A stretch of 64,000 nt of DNA from JALYNX01 sp963724825 (GCA_963724825.1 CAVRWT010000002.1:62001-126000), one strand, 5' to 3'; positions 9,408 to 19,286 are shown, numbered from the stretch's first letter. Translations and numbers: made by a program. Notes: generated by a model from the sequence alone, not told the origin.

Positions 9408-11106
9408 ATGACCCCGCCAGACCGGAACCAAACGGATCGGGGTTGGGCGCGCCTGGTTCCGATGACAGCGTGGATCCGCACCTACGACCGTGCCTGGTTC
9501 CGCAGCGACTTGATCGCCGGGGTGACGGTCGCAGCCCTGATCATCCCCAAGAATCTCGGCTACGCCGACATCGCGGGAATACCTCTCCAGAACGGCCTGT
9601 ACGCCGCTGCCGTGGCGGCGATTCTCTATGCGGTCTTTGGCACGAGCCACCAGATCTCCACCGGGCCCAGTTCGGGGCTTGCAGCGGTCGCGGCCAGCGC
9701 GGTGGCAGTAGCCGGAATCTCCGGCATCGACCAGGTCGCTGCTTTCGTCGCCATGGTCACCCTGGTGTCAGGCGCCCTCTTTCTCCTGGTCGCGGTCCTC
9801 AAGATGGGTTGGATCGCCCGGTTCCTATCGCGGGCGGTGGTCACCGGATTCCTGTTCGGAGCCGGGATCGATGTGGTGATCGGGGAGCTGCCAAAGCTGA
9901 CCGGGACCGAGGCATCCGGCTCCAACGCACTCGCCGAGCTTTGGTCGTGGCTGGGGACGATCGGTGAGGCCCACACGCCAACTGTCGTCGTCGGATTTGT
10001 CGCCCTTGTGGTCGTCTTCGGGCTGAGAGTTGTTGCGCCCAAGGTGCCCGGTGCCCTTGTCCTGCTGGTCGGAGGGCTAATCGCCTCGGCTGCGCTCGAT
10101 TTGTCTGCCAAAGGGGTGGCCCTGGTCGGTGACATCCCCCGGGGCCTACCCACGCTTCAGATCCCTGACCCCTGCCCTACTGGTCGAACATCCGAGCACG
10201 ATTGCAGTGGCGGGGGTGGCCCTCGTGCTGATCGGCTTCTCGCAAACGGCAGGAGACGCTCGGATGTTCGCCGCCCGGCACCGCTATCAGGTCGACATCG
10301 ACCAGGAATCGGTGGCTCAGGGGATCGCCAACGTCGGGGCAGGCATCTTTCAGGGCATGCCGGTGTCCACCAGCCTCTCGGCCTCCTCGCTCAACGACCA
10401 AAGTGGGGCCAGGACTGGGTTGGCATCTCTCATCTCCGGCACCATCGTCCTGCTCGCTCTCCTGGTGCTCGCTCCCCTCTTTTCCGGTCTGCCCAAGCCT
10501 GTGCTGGCCGCCCTGATCATCGAAGCGGTGGTCATGGGAATGATGGATGTGCCCGAGATGCGACGCCTACGACGGGTGCAGCGGCTCGATTTCTGGATCG
10601 CGGTGGCGGCGATCGCAGGGACCCTGCTGTTCGGAGTGTTTGCAGGCGTCATTATCGGGATTGGCTTGTCACTGCTCTGGCTCGTTTCCGTCGCGACCCG
10701 TCCCCCAATGCCTCTGCTCGGTCATGACCCGGCAACAGGCGTGTTCCGTGAGCTCGATGATGGTGTCGACCGAACCGAGCTGGCAGGGGTGGTGATACTC
10801 AGGTTGGATGGAGGGCTGTTCTTCGCGACTTCAGACGCCCTCGAAGACCGGGTCCGGGAAGTGACGAGGAAACGGCCGGGCACGAAGTCAGTGGTGATCA
10901 ACTGCGAAGGGGTCCACTTCATCGACTCTCAGGGATCGGCCAAGATACGAGAACTGGTCGAGCTCACAAGCCGGGAGGGAGTAACGCTGCATTTCGCCAG
11001 ACTCAAGCCGGCGGTTCTGGCTGTGCTGGAGCGGGATGGCGTACTCGGGCTGATCGACCCGGCGAACATCCACGAAACCGTGAGGTCCGCTGTCGATTCA
11101 GCTTGA
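9408..11106 (+). CDS. SulP family anion transporter with STAS domain (one frameshift)
   Basis: About 565 residues when joined. It has 10 or more membrane segments (AGVTVAALIIPKNLGYADIAG is the conserved first pair) and a C-terminal cytoplasmic STAS domain with CEGVHFIDSQGSAKIREL. Members carry sulfate, bicarbonate or other anions; the substrate cannot be read from sequence. The frame changes in the CCCC run at 10169-10172: dropping one C gives DPALLVEHPSTIAVAGVALV without a break. The gene stands alone between divergent phoH and convergent polX. Confidence 0.86.
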
Positions 11107-11123
11107 GTCTCAGAGACGCGGCA

Positions 11124-12855
11124 TCAACCCCGCCTGCGGACGACCCAATCCAGAAACTCCGCGACCGGCCGGGCGTTGACCACCCGATCCGTGGTGACCC
11201 AACCTCGGCGGGCGTACTCGACGCCGTAGCCCATCCGCACCAGGTCGCCGACGTGATGGGAATCGGTGTCGATGACGAAGTCCACGCCGCGGGCCATCGC
11301 CAGCCTGCTCACCTCGGCCGCAGCATCGAGCCGGTCGAGGGCGCCGTTGATTTCGAGCGCCACACCGGTGATGGAGAGACCCTCGAGCACCGCATCGATG
11401 TCGAGCTCCACCCCCGGGCGTCGACCCACATACCGACCGGAGAGATGCCCTATCGCATTCACCGACGGGTCGGCGAGCGCGGTGAGGATGCGAGCGGTCT
11501 GCTCTGACTGAGAGCAGGTCGAAATGGGAGTGGATCGAAGCAACGCAGTAGTCGAACTCGAGACGGAAGTCCGGGTCGTAATCGAGCTCGCCCTTGGGCC
11601 CGATGTTGAGCTCGCAGCCGAAGAGGATTCGCAGCTCGGGGTGCGTCTCCTGGAGGGCTCGCATCCGATCTCGGTGCGCCAGCATCTCCTCGCGGCTCGA
11701 GCCATTGATCGCCAGGTCCTCGCCGTGGTCGGTGAAGGCGACGTATCGATATCCATTTGCCACTGCAGCCTCGATCATCTCCTCAACTGTCGAGCGCCCG
11801 TCGCCGGATCTGGTCGAGTGATAGTGAAGGTCGCCCTGAATCTGATCCCTGGAGATCAGAGCAGGCAGCCCGTCCCCCGACGCAGCTTCGACCTCACCGG
11901 TCCCCTCCCTCAATGGCGGGGGAACGAATTGCATCCCCAGCGCCTCGTAGATCTCCTCCTCGGTGGTGGAAGCGACCAGCCGGTCCTCCTCGAACAGCCC
12001 GTACTCGCTGAGCAGCCAGCCCCGTTCGATGGCCCTTTGGCGAAGGGCGATGTTGTGAGCCTTGGATCCGGTGAAATAGAGGAGGGCCGACCCCATCTGA
12101 TCCTCGCTCACCAGGCGAACGTCGACCTGCATCCCCTCGCGGGTGAGGAACGAAGTCTTGGTCTCCCCGGCGCCCAGGAACTCAGAGGCCTCCGGCATCT
12201 CGAGGACGAACGAAGCCACCGATGCCGGGTCGTCGGTGACGACCACGATGTCGATGTCCCCGACCGTCTCGGAGAAGCGCCGGATCGAGCCGCAGGGCAC
12301 GGCGGCCGCCACCGAGGGCAGGGCAGCCAACCTCGCGGCAAGCGCTCGTGCCAGGGGAAGCGCCTCCACCAGCGCCGTCCGCCGATCCTTGCCGTGGAGC
12401 CCGAGACGCTCGATCGCCCTGCCGATCTTCTCCTCAGAGACCTTGCCCATCCCGGGCAGATCGCGCAGTCGCTCCTCTGCGATGGCCGCACGGAGGCCAT
12501 CGATGTCCTCGACTCCCAACTCGCTGCGTAAGAGCTTGAGGGTCTTGGGGCCGAGACCCGGGATCTTGCTCAGTTCGACGAAAGCGGGCGGGTACTTCTC
12601 CCTGAGGGTGTCCAGCTTGGCCACCCGACCGGTGCTCTCGAACTCGAGGATCTTGTCTGCGGTTGAAGGCCCGATCCCGCCTATGGCGGTGAGTTGCTCC
12701 TTGTCCAACCCCGAGATCTCACCGGTATGTCCCTGAAGCGCGTGGATGGCGTTCTCGTAGGCCCGTACCCGGAACGCTTGGGGGCTTCCCTCGTCGAGGG
12801 AGGTGAGCTTGGCGAGTTCGGCAAGCATCCGGAGATGGTCGAGACGACTGGCCAT
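11124..12855 (-). CDS. polX: family X DNA polymerase with PHP domain, PolX (one frameshift)
   Basis: About 577 residues. Helix-hairpin-helix motifs (AIGGIGPSTADKILEF, IPGLGPKTLKLLRSEL) precede the PolB nucleotidyltransferase core (CGSIRRFSETVGDIDIVVV, with Asp residues of the catalytic triad in GDIDIVV and MQVDVRLV). The C-terminal PHP phosphoesterase has HYHSTRSGDG, FTDHGED and DTDSHH metal ligands. PolX enzymes fill short gaps in base-excision repair and carry 3'-5' exonuclease activity in the PHP domain. The frame changes near 11508-11520, where one extra base fits; the PHP C-terminus then continues to the stop at 11124. Confidence 0.87.
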
Positions 12856-12864
12856 AGCCCGAGA

Positions 12865-13356
12865 CTATCGGTGTGCGGGATCCTCGACGAGGGAGGCCAC
12901 CGTGGCGCCGGTGACCCGGATCAGAGCAGCGGGCTCGAGCTCCAGTTGGAGCCCGCGCACCCCGCCTGAGACGGCAATCGTGGGGTGGCCGGGCGCTGAC
13001 GAGTCGATGAACAGATCGAGCGACCGCTTCTGGCCGAACGGGCTGATCCCGCCGGTCACATATCCAGTGACCCGCTCCGCATCGGCCGGAGACATCATCT
13101 CGGCCCGCTTCTTGCCGGTTGCCCGGGCAAGCATCCGGGTCGAAAGCCGGGCGGTCACCGGGACCACGGCAACCACTGGTGCCCCGTCGACCTCGGCCAT
13201 CAGTGTCTTGAACACCCGGTTTGCAGGAAGGCCGATGGCGATCGCCACCGCCTCCCCGTAGCCATCGCCCACCTTCTCGGCCACCGAATACTCATGGATG
13301 GTGTAGGTGACACCGGCACGATCCAGAGTGTCGGTTGCCCTGGTTGTCCTCGCCAT
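12865..13356 (-). CDS. ybaK: Cys-tRNA(Pro)/Cys-tRNA(Cys) deacylase, YbaK/EbsC family
   Basis: An intact protein of 163 residues from the ATG at 13356 (MARTTRATDTLDRAGVTYT); further in-frame ATGs at 13365 and 13383 are possible. It has the YbaK signature: VFKTLMAEVDG, then VVPVTARLSTRMLARATGKKRAEMM, and GYVTGGISPFG. Family members hydrolyse mischarged aminoacyl-tRNA, typically Cys-tRNA(Pro), protecting translation. It overlaps or abuts the end of the Tad operon and may be read through from it, though the jobs are unrelated. Confidence 0.9.
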   Translation of the reverse strand: MARTTRATDTLDRAGVTYTIHEYSVAEKVGDGYGEAVAIAIGLPANRVFKTLMAEVDGAPVVAVVPVTARLSTRMLARATGKKRAEMMSPADAERVTGYVTGGISPFGQKRSLDLFIDSSAPGHPTIAVSGGVRGLQLELEPAALIRVTGATVASLVEDPAHR

Positions 13357-13372
13357 GGGACGCATTGTCCCA

Positions 13373-13759
13373 TCACCCGCCAAGCCACAGCCCAGGATCG
13401 AACTCCGAGCGCGCCGATGCCCGCACCGTCACCTGGCCGAATATCGGAACCTCGACGGCGAGGGCCGTGGTCACGGTCACAGTCCTCGGGAGCATCGAGA
13501 TGTCGACCGGACATCGGCACATCGCCAATCTCGCCCCGTTGCGCCGGGCGTACTCAGCAGCCTGGGCCACGGGAGACCCGGTTCCCGCCGGCGGGTAGGT
13601 GGCCACCGCCGAGGCGAGGGCCGCCGCCTCCGCCGCGGTGTAGGCCTGCTCCCGGGCTGCGAGAAGGGACCCGATCGAGGTGGCGGCCACACCGATTACG
13701 GCAATGACCGCCACCCACCCGATGACGAGAACCGTCATCCCTCCTCGATCGGACTTCAC
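13373..13759 (-). CDS. TadE/TadG-like pilus-assembly protein (Rv3654c-type)
   Basis: A protein of 128 residues with a short basic N-terminus (MKSDRGG), one hydrophobic helix (TVLVIGWVAVIAVIGVAATS), and a small extracytoplasmic domain with two cysteines close together (MCRCPVD). It is the last gene of a seven-gene run in the same order as Mycobacterium tuberculosis Rv3660c-Rv3654c, where the last product is a second TadE-like pseudopilin. It overlaps tadE by 4 nt. Assignment rests mainly on position and topology. Confidence 0.68.
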   Translation of the reverse strand: MKSDRGGMTVLVIGWVAVIAVIGVAATSIGSLLAAREQAYTAAEAAALASAVATYPPAGTGSPVAQAAEYARRNGARLAMCRCPVDISMLPRTVTVTTALAVEVPIFGQVTVRASARSEFDPGLWLGG

Positions 13760-14136
13760 CTCTCGGTGCGCATCGTCGCAGTCACCGTGAGGTCCACCCC
13801 CATCCCTGCCGGGAAGGGCGCTCCCAACAGGTGTCGGAGCCGCACCGTCACCCGGGCCGGGACCCCCACCCGGTCGGGCCGCTCCACCGAGATCCGGGCT
13901 CGATCCCGGTCGTCAGGGGAAAGGGCGGCCATGACCGAGGCGACGGCGCGGGAGGGATCGGGAGTGGTCGCCGCCACCCGGGCCCCGTCCCGTGCCGCGG
14001 CCTGCAACTCGAGCCGGGCTTCCGCGATCCTCATCACCTGGATCGAGGCCACCGCGACCAACACCACCAGCGGCAGCACCAGGAAGAATTCCACGGTGGC
14101 CTGACCTCTCTCGGTCAGAACCTGCCGACGACCCAT
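13756..14136 (-). CDS. tadE: TadE-like pseudopilin
   Basis: A protein of 126 residues beginning with the TadE signature: a short basic leader, then RGQATVEFFLVLPLVVLVAVASIQVMR, in which the Glu of ATVEF marks a prepilin-type segment. The C-terminal 80 residues form a small extracytoplasmic domain (DGARVAATTPDPSRAVASV). It overlaps the following TadG-like gene by 4 nt and the preceding pilin by 22 nt. Confidence 0.82.
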   Translation of the reverse strand: MGRRQVLTERGQATVEFFLVLPLVVLVAVASIQVMRIAEARLELQAAARDGARVAATTPDPSRAVASVMAALSPDDRDRARISVERPDRVGVPARVTVRLRHLLGAPFPAGMGVDLTVTATMRTER

Positions 14137-14309
14137 TCGATCACTTTGCCGAAAAGGCCACCGAGCAGACCGCCGCCACTACCCGACTGAAGCCACTTCA
14201 AGGCCACGATCGCCAGGGCGGTCGCGGCCAGGATCACCAGGAAGTACTCGACCGTCCCCTGCCCTCTTTCGTCGCCCCTGGTGAGCACCCAAGTCCAAAT
14301 ACGAGCCAT
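14115..14309 (-). CDS. flp: Flp-type pilin (short, DUF4244-like)
   Basis: A protein of 64 residues from the ATG at 14309; a 5-residue longer form from 14324 is possible. A charged leader with RGDERGQGTVEYFLVILAA carries the prepilin signature (G-T-V-E-Y), followed by a hydrophobic helix and a glycine-rich end. It is the presumed structural subunit of the pilus made by the flanking tadABC. It overlaps tadE by 22 nt. Confidence 0.8.
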   Translation of the reverse strand: MARIWTWVLTRGDERGQGTVEYFLVILAATALAIVALKWLQSGSGGGLLGGLFGKVIEWVVGRF

Positions 14310-14360
14310 CGGCTCTCCTTCCAATCCGGTGACCGACCGGTGCGGGGAGAAGTGCGGATT

Positions 14361-14897
14361 TCATGAGAAGGGCCCCGAGATCTCGGAGAAGAGCCGGAGA
14401 AGAGATGGGGCGTAGAGGAGCAGGACGAGTCCGGGGAGGACAAGGAGGGTGATGGGAATGATCAGCCGGACCGGAAGCGACCTCGCCCGCTCCAGACGCC
14501 GGGATCTCTCGGCGGCGATGTCGGCGTCGAGCATCGCACGAACGGCGTCGGCCACCGCCGAGCCCGATCTCTGGGCGCGAGCCAACTGGGCGACCAACTT
14601 GCGGACCTCCCCCCGGCACTCCTCGACGGCCGAGTTGAGGCCTTTCACCATCGCCACCCGGGCCGCCAGGTTGAGCTCGTGGTGAGTCGGGAAGACCAGC
14701 GACGCTTGCTGCAACGCGGCCAGAGTCGACCTTCCCGCCCGCAACTCAACCAGCAACACCAAGAGAACCGGCCGAATCGGCGGCGAACTCGGCCTCCGCC
14801 TCCGCAACGAATGCAGCTTGGCCGCCATCGCCACAGCAAGGGCGAGACCCGGTCCTCCGATCACCAGCCCCGCGGAACCGAGCACGATGGGGATCAT
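14361..14897 (-). CDS. tadC: TadC-like pilus inner-membrane protein
   Basis: A protein of 178 residues, from the ATG at 14897 that overlaps the end of tadB by 4 nt. It carries a type II secretion F domain (LLVELRAGRSTLAALQQASL, then GSAVADAVRAMLDADIAAERS) followed by paired hydrophobic helices (LPVRLIIPITLLVLPGLVLL). It is shorter than proteobacterial TadC, as is usual in actinobacterial loci. It forms the membrane platform for the pilus with TadB. Confidence 0.84.
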   Translation of the reverse strand: MIPIVLGSAGLVIGGPGLALAVAMAAKLHSLRRRRPSSPPIRPVLLVLLVELRAGRSTLAALQQASLVFPTHHELNLAARVAMVKGLNSAVEECRGEVRKLVAQLARAQRSGSAVADAVRAMLDADIAAERSRRLERARSLPVRLIIPITLLVLPGLVLLLYAPSLLRLFSEISGPFS

Positions 14898-15539
14898 CTC
14901 GACTGCCTCAGGATCGCCCCCGCGACCCCGAGCCCGATGATTACCAGGGAAAGCCCGATCAGCGCGGAGACTCGTTGTGGCGGGCTCTCCAGATATAGCC
15001 CGAGGCGATTGCTCATGGTGGCCGAGCCGATGGCGGCCAGGGGAACCAGCAGGAGGACGACAGGCGGTCGCCCGGGCCGGCGCCGCGGCGGTGGCAATCT
15101 CGTGAGCCACCTCGACCTGGGCAAGCGCCAGGACCCCCATCTCGTCGAATAGTGGGGCGGCCGGAGACCCGAGCCGCGACAGTCGTTCGATCACTGCCCC
15201 CAACTCGAGGCCGATCTCGGCGAATTCCTCCCCGGCACGACGGCCGATATCGGCAAACGATGCCCCTGAGCGACTCATTTCCTCGAGGATCGGAGCGTCG
15301 ACCGACGCGGCCGCGCGCTCCAAGGCGTATCGCAGCGATGATCCCGATCGCAACTCACCGGCCACCGCATCGCAGAAGGTCGCCGCCCGGGTCGAGACCC
15401 GGGGACGGGCTCGCCAGGCATGAACAGCAAGGAGGCCTGCGAGAGGCACCGGGGCGATGAGAACCAACAGCAACAGCAAGGTGCGGCGCTGGTCGAGGCC
15501 ATGAATGACGCCCCACCCGATGAGCAGCGCGGGGATCAT
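14894..15539 (-). CDS. tadB: TadB-like pilus inner-membrane protein (one frameshift)
   Basis: About 215 residues. The N-terminal hydrophobic pair (LLLLLVLIAPVPLAGLLAVH) and an F domain (GELRSGSSLRYALERAAASV) lie in one frame. After about 15060-15085 a second frame supplies VVLLLVPLAAIGSATMSNRL and the final helix (VSALIGLSLVIIGLGVAGA). Joining the two gives a normal TadB followed immediately by tadC with ATGA overlap. The start at 15539 overlaps the end of tadA by 4 nt. Confidence 0.82.
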
Positions 15540-16591
15540 GCGCAGTCCTCGATCACACCATCGGGGCCAACCCGCGCCAACGTCTGAATCTGGCGGCTGG
15601 CGCCGACGCGTTCGATCTGGACCAGGTAGTCCACCGCCGCGTGAAGTTGGCGGCGCACCGAGATCTCAGATGTGTCGCCGGCGCTGAGAGCCAGCGTCTC
15701 GAGGCGCCACAAGGCCTCCTCGGGCGAGTTGGCGTGAACAGTCGACAGCGATCCGCGATGTCCGGTGTTGAGCGCCCACACCAAGTCCAAAGCCTCAGGG
15801 CCACGAACCTCGCCCACGACGATGCGATCGGGGCGCAACCGAAGCGCCGATTTCAAGAGGGAGCGAATGGTGATCTCGCCGGCGCCCTCGGCGTTGGCCG
15901 GATGGGCCTCGAGCCGTACCACATGACCTGGCAGCTGCAGCTCGGCAGCGTCCTCGATGGTGACCACTCGCTCGGCCGCAGGAATCAGGGAGCCGAGGAG
16001 GTTGAGGAGGGTGGTCTTGCCGGCGCCGGTGCCACCCGAAACGATGATCGTCTTCCGCGAGCGGACCGCCTCTCCGAGCATCTCCGTCTGCAACGGGGTT
16101 GCGGTTCCCAGGGCAACCAAGGCCTCGAAAGTTGGCACCACCTGGGTGAATCGCCTGATGGCGACGATCGGGTGACCCACTGCGGCAGGTGGCGCCACGG
16201 CGTGCAACCGGCTTCCGTCGGCAAGCCTGGCGTCGACCATGGGAGACGAGCGATCGATTCTGAGCCCCAAAGGGGCGATGACACGCTCCACTGCCGCCAG
16301 CAATGAGTCGTCGCTGTCGAAACGAGCGTCGACCCGGATGAGATGGCCGGCCCGGTCGATCCACACTTCTTCGGGGCCGTTCACCAGGACGTCGGTGACG
16401 TCGGGATCGCGGAGCAATTCCTCCAATGGGCCGAGGCCGAGGACACGGTCGACTACGGCACCGGTTAGCTGGGCGGCTCGATCGGGAGCGGCAAGACGAA
16501 GCCTTCGCTCTGCCTCGATGACCACGTCGCCTCGGCGCATCGGGACCGAGCCGGAGGCGATCTGGCTGGCCACCTGATCGATCACGCCCAT
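15536..16591 (-). CDS. tadA: TadA/CpaF-type pilus assembly ATPase
   Basis: An intact protein of about 351 residues from the ATG at 16591 (MGVIDQVASQIASG); an ATG at 16627 is also in frame. Typical secretion-ATPase features: N-terminal domain with DPDVTDVLVNGPEEVWIDR, Walker A SGGTGAGKTTLLN, Asp box region TIEDAAEL, Walker B RIVVGEVRGPEALD, and His box TGHRGSLSTVHANSP. It powers assembly of Flp-type pili from the cytoplasmic face. It overlaps both neighbours. Confidence 0.92.
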   Translation of the reverse strand: MGVIDQVASQIASGSVPMRRGDVVIEAERRLRLAAPDRAAQLTGAVVDRVLGLGPLEELLRDPDVTDVLVNGPEEVWIDRAGHLIRVDARFDSDDSLLAAVERVIAPLGLRIDRSSPMVDARLADGSRLHAVAPPAAVGHPIVAIRRFTQVVPTFEALVALGTATPLQTEMLGEAVRSRKTIIVSGGTGAGKTTLLNLLGSLIPAAERVVTIEDAAELQLPGHVVRLEAHPANAEGAGEITIRSLLKSALRLRPDRIVVGEVRGPEALDLVWALNTGHRGSLSTVHANSPEEALWRLETLALSAGDTSEISVRRQLHAAVDYLVQIERVGASRQIQTLARVGPDGVIEDCA

Positions 16592-17133
16592 GGCATCGCC
16601 CAGACCTTGGCCCAGACACCGAGCCACCGACCCCGGCTGGGCAGCCGGCCCAACATCAGGTTATGAGCAGTCCTCGAGCCCAGCCTGGGCAGGACCGGGC
16701 CCGGCCCCGGGGGACGAACCCCGCCGTTCATGCTCTGCCACACGGCAGGAATGACATCGGTTGGCGCCAGCATTCCAGGCAAGAGAGGACGGAGCGGGAC
16801 CTTGGGGCCTGGCCAATTCTCGGCGGAGCATCTCACCACGAGAGCAGGCCAATTCAATGCCAGTCTGTCGATCATCGGCAACGCTTGTGCCGGGTCGATC
16901 GGCCCCGCCGAGATCACCGCCACACCGGATCGGGCCGGGCTCAATTCATCGAGTGAAGGCCCATCCTCGAGAAGGTCGGCGATGGTGCGGCTGGTTCCGA
17001 CCCTCCAGCTTTCAGCCAGGTCGACCACGAGTGCCGTGCCCGCCGAAGCAGCAAGCCCGAGTGCGCCAAACAGCGACAACACCGGATCGGGCGACTCGAT
17101 GCCAAGGACGCCCCGTCTCCCCACCCCCTCCAT
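16582..17133 (-). CDS. short Ssd/TadZ-like protein at the head of the Tad operon
   Basis: A protein of 183 residues. Its position directly upstream of tadA is that of the septum-site-determining-like Ssd (Rv3660c) and TadZ, MinD-family proteins of about 350 residues that direct pilus or division placement. Here only a reduced form remains: GTALVVDLAESWRVG could be the MinD-like switch region and PALVVRCSAENWPG a core strand, but no deviant Walker A (GKGG) is visible. So either a divergent non-ATP-binding relative, or unrelated. The last 10 nt overlap tadA. Confidence 0.5.
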   Translation of the reverse strand: MEGVGRRGVLGIESPDPVLSLFGALGLAASAGTALVVDLAESWRVGTSRTIADLLEDGPSLDELSPARSGVAVISAGPIDPAQALPMIDRLALNWPALVVRCSAENWPGPKVPLRPLLPGMLAPTDVIPAVWQSMNGGVRPPGPGPVLPRLGSRTAHNLMLGRLPSRGRWLGVWAKVWAMPWA

Positions 17134-17163
17134 GAGCCCGAACCTATAGGCCCGATCAGGGCG

Positions 17164-17505
17164 TCACAAGACCCCTGTCTTCGGGTTGATCACCTGCCAC
17201 TGAAAGCCGGCGGCAACGACCGCATCGACCAGTCCTTCCGGATCGATGGTCTCGATGTCGAGGGCGAGAAGTACCTCACGTTCCAGCCGAAATCCTTCGA
17301 TCGACCACAGGGTGCCCCTGTCCAATGAACCGCGTACCTGGCCTTCGTACACCACCTTGACTGCGTCGGTGACCGGTACCGCGATCAGGATGGCGGGGCC
17401 GTGGACATCCAGTTCGCCGCGGTCGACCAAGGCGCCGCCATGGTCGATGTCGAAGTGGTCCCGGTCGCCTTCTGCCATCTCCCGGAGAGCCCTGATGTCG
17501 ATCAC
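17164..17505 (-). CDS. conserved-looking hypothetical protein
   Basis: A protein of 113 residues starting at GTG 17505, one base from the divergent ispD start. It has no membrane segment or signal peptide and no motif I recognise. Readable features are an acidic, regularly alternating beta-rich pattern (GPAILIAVPVTDAVKVVYEG, then GTLWSIEGFRLEREVLLALD) suggesting a small globular domain. The codon use is like its neighbours. It lies 30 nt upstream of the Ssd-like gene and may belong to the same transcript. Confidence 0.55.
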   Translation of the reverse strand: MIDIRALREMAEGDRDHFDIDHGGALVDRGELDVHGPAILIAVPVTDAVKVVYEGQVRGSLDRGTLWSIEGFRLEREVLLALDIETIDPEGLVDAVVAAGFQWQVINPKTGVL

Positions 17506-18187
17506 ATGACCAAAGTACCCTCGGCGCCAATGTCGGGACGGGCGATGATCATCGTGGCGGGGGGGACCAGCTCCCGTTTCGGCGGCGACAAGCTGATGTC
17601 ACCGATCGCGGGCCGGCCATTGCTCGCCCACACCGTTGCCGCAGTGGCCCCACTCGTCGATCGTCTGCGTGCTCGTTTGCCGGGAGGAGCACGCCGCCGA
17701 GATGAGTGATTTGGCCCCCAATCTGATCCTGGTCAGGGGCGGCGACACCCGGACCAAGAGCGAGTTGGCCGGACTGGAAGCGGTGCCTGACTCGATTGAG
17801 ATCATCGGGATCCACGATGGGGCCAGACCCTTGGCCTCACCTTCTCTGGTGAGCCGGTTGTTCGATACCGCGGCCGAAACCGGCGGAGCGGTGCCGGTCT
17901 TGGCGACAACGAATCCCCTGGTTCGACAATCGGATCTCAGTCCGGTCTTCGACGCCGCAGTTGCCCAGACGCCTCAAGTGTTCCGAGGCCCCGAGCTGCA
18001 GAGTGCCTATCGGGCAGCGGCGGTTGCCGGATTCGAAGGGCACGACACCGCAGACGTGGTCATGAAATTCAGCGAGTTGACGATCGCGGCCGTGCCGGGC
18101 GAGCCCGGGAACGTCAAGGTGACCTATCCCTCCGACCTCGACGCGGTCAGGGCGGTTCTAGAGCCTTCTCGTAGCGAACCTCAGTGA
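17506..18187 (+). CDS. ispD: 2-C-methyl-D-erythritol 4-phosphate cytidylyltransferase (one frameshift)
   Basis: About 227 residues, normal for IspD of the non-mevalonate isoprenoid pathway, which makes CDP-methylerythritol from MEP and CTP. Motifs: the nucleotide-binding loop VAGGTSSRFGGDK, then GIHDGARPL and AQTPQVFR, both diagnostic. The frame changes between about 17660 and 17680, between VDRL and VCREEHAAEM. ispF is not adjacent. The start at 17506 is one base from the divergent gene; a second ATG at 17530 would still give a full enzyme. The 3' end overlaps the convergent acetyltransferase by about 40 nt. Confidence 0.83.
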
Positions 18188-18645
18188 TCTCGGTCCCTCC
18201 GATGGTTTCCAGCCGAATCGGCTTTCCTTTGACCCACCCCTGTCGCTCGTAGAAGGCCCGGGCCGCCTCGTTACCCTCCAAGACCCAGAGCAAGGCACGC
18301 TCGAAGCCATCGGCGGCGAGACGGGCCTCACCAGCGTTCAACAGGGCTCGGCCCATGCCCTGCCCCCAATGGTCCGGGATGCACATAGATCGCAAAGACC
18401 TCGCCCCGACCTTCCTCATCGCCTTCCCCGATCAGGCAAAAGCCGGCTATGTCGTCCGGGCCGTCGACAACGTAGGTGACCCGCTGACCCCGGAGGAGGA
18501 GTGCCTCCCACCAGCCGGTGCGCACCTCTAGATCCAGCGCACCAAGGAAGTCGCCACTGAACACTCCTCGATAGGCCACCTGCCAGGTCGCGATATGGAC
18601 GCTGGCGATTCCCCCTGCATCAGCCGGCACAGCAATTCTCACCAT
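18147..18645 (-). CDS. GNAT family N-acetyltransferase (one frameshift)
   Basis: About 165 residues. The N-terminal part (RIAVPADAGGIASVHIATWQ, then AGFCLIGEG and EVFAIYVHP) and the acetyl-CoA loop (HWGQGMGRALLNAGE, matching Q-x-x-G-x-G/A) lie in two frames joined near 18365-18385. The C-terminal segment has NEAARAFYERQGW, a typical GNAT ending. Substrate unknown. It converges on ispD. Confidence 0.78.
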
Positions 18646-18663
18646 GCTGCCAACCTAAACCAC

Positions 18664-18698
18664 TTGACAAATGGTCGGGAATTACCGACCATACGGGA
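18664..18698 (+). promoter_or_regulatory. arsR-type autoregulatory promoter/operator
   Basis: TTGACA at 18664-18669 is followed by a perfect inverted repeat ATGGTCGG-gaatta-CCGACCAT (18671-18692) lying over the spacer and the -10 position (GACCAT 18687-18692 at 17 bp spacing). The ATG of the ArsR-type regulator begins only 6 nt later, so the transcript is probably leaderless. A dimeric repressor bound here would block polymerase, giving autoregulation of the regulator-MFS operon. Confidence 0.7.
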
Positions 18699-19286
18699 AT
18701 GGCCGACCTATCACCTCCAGGTTACGAGCTGGATGAGACACTCGCCTTTCAGAGCTCCGAGCAGTTTCGCGCCCTATTCGAAGAAACCAGGCTCCGGATC
18801 GTCGATTTGCTGCTGGAGCGGGCGGCAACAGTCACCGAGCTCGCCGCGGTTCTCGACAAGCCAAAGGGCACGGTCGGCCACCATGTGGGTGTCCTCGAGC
18901 ACGCAGGCCTGATCCGGGTGGTCCGGACCAAGAAGGTCAGGGCCATCGAAGCGAAGTACTACGGGCGAACAGCCCGGACCTATCTCCTCACACCCCAGGT
19001 CGATGTCGATCTCCACGTATCCCCCGACTATTTCCTGACCTCGGCCGCGGCAGAGTTCGCGAAAGCCTCGCATGGTGATGAGGAACTGATCCACAACACC
19101 ATGATCAGCACCCTGCGCTATGCCCGCATCCCGGCGGATCGCGCCCGAGAGTGGGCGCTCCGCCTCGGTGAGCTGGCCCAGGAATTCGTTAGCGAAGAGA
19201 GGGGTGGAGAAACTACTTTCGGGCTGCTCGTTGCCCTCTATCCCACCGACCGCCCCCATCTCCCCGATCCCAAGGAGCAGAAATGA
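18699..19286 (+). CDS. ArsR-family winged-helix transcriptional regulator
   Basis: A protein of 195 residues with an N-terminal ArsR-like helix-turn-helix (ETRLRIVDLLLERAATVTELA, then KPKGTVGHHVGVLEHAGLIR). No metal-binding cysteine pair of the classic ArsR type is visible. The C-terminal 100 residues are probably a ligand or dimerisation region. It is translationally coupled (ATGA) to the MFS exporter, so it is likely a drug- or metabolite-responsive repressor of that pump, acting at the palindrome in its own promoter. Confidence 0.85.
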   Translation: MADLSPPGYELDETLAFQSSEQFRALFEETRLRIVDLLLERAATVTELAAVLDKPKGTVGHHVGVLEHAGLIRVVRTKKVRAIEAKYYGRTARTYLLTPQVDVDLHVSPDYFLTSAAAEFAKASHGDEELIHNTMISTLRYARIPADRAREWALRLGELAQEFVSEERGGETTFGLLVALYPTDRPHLPDPKEQK

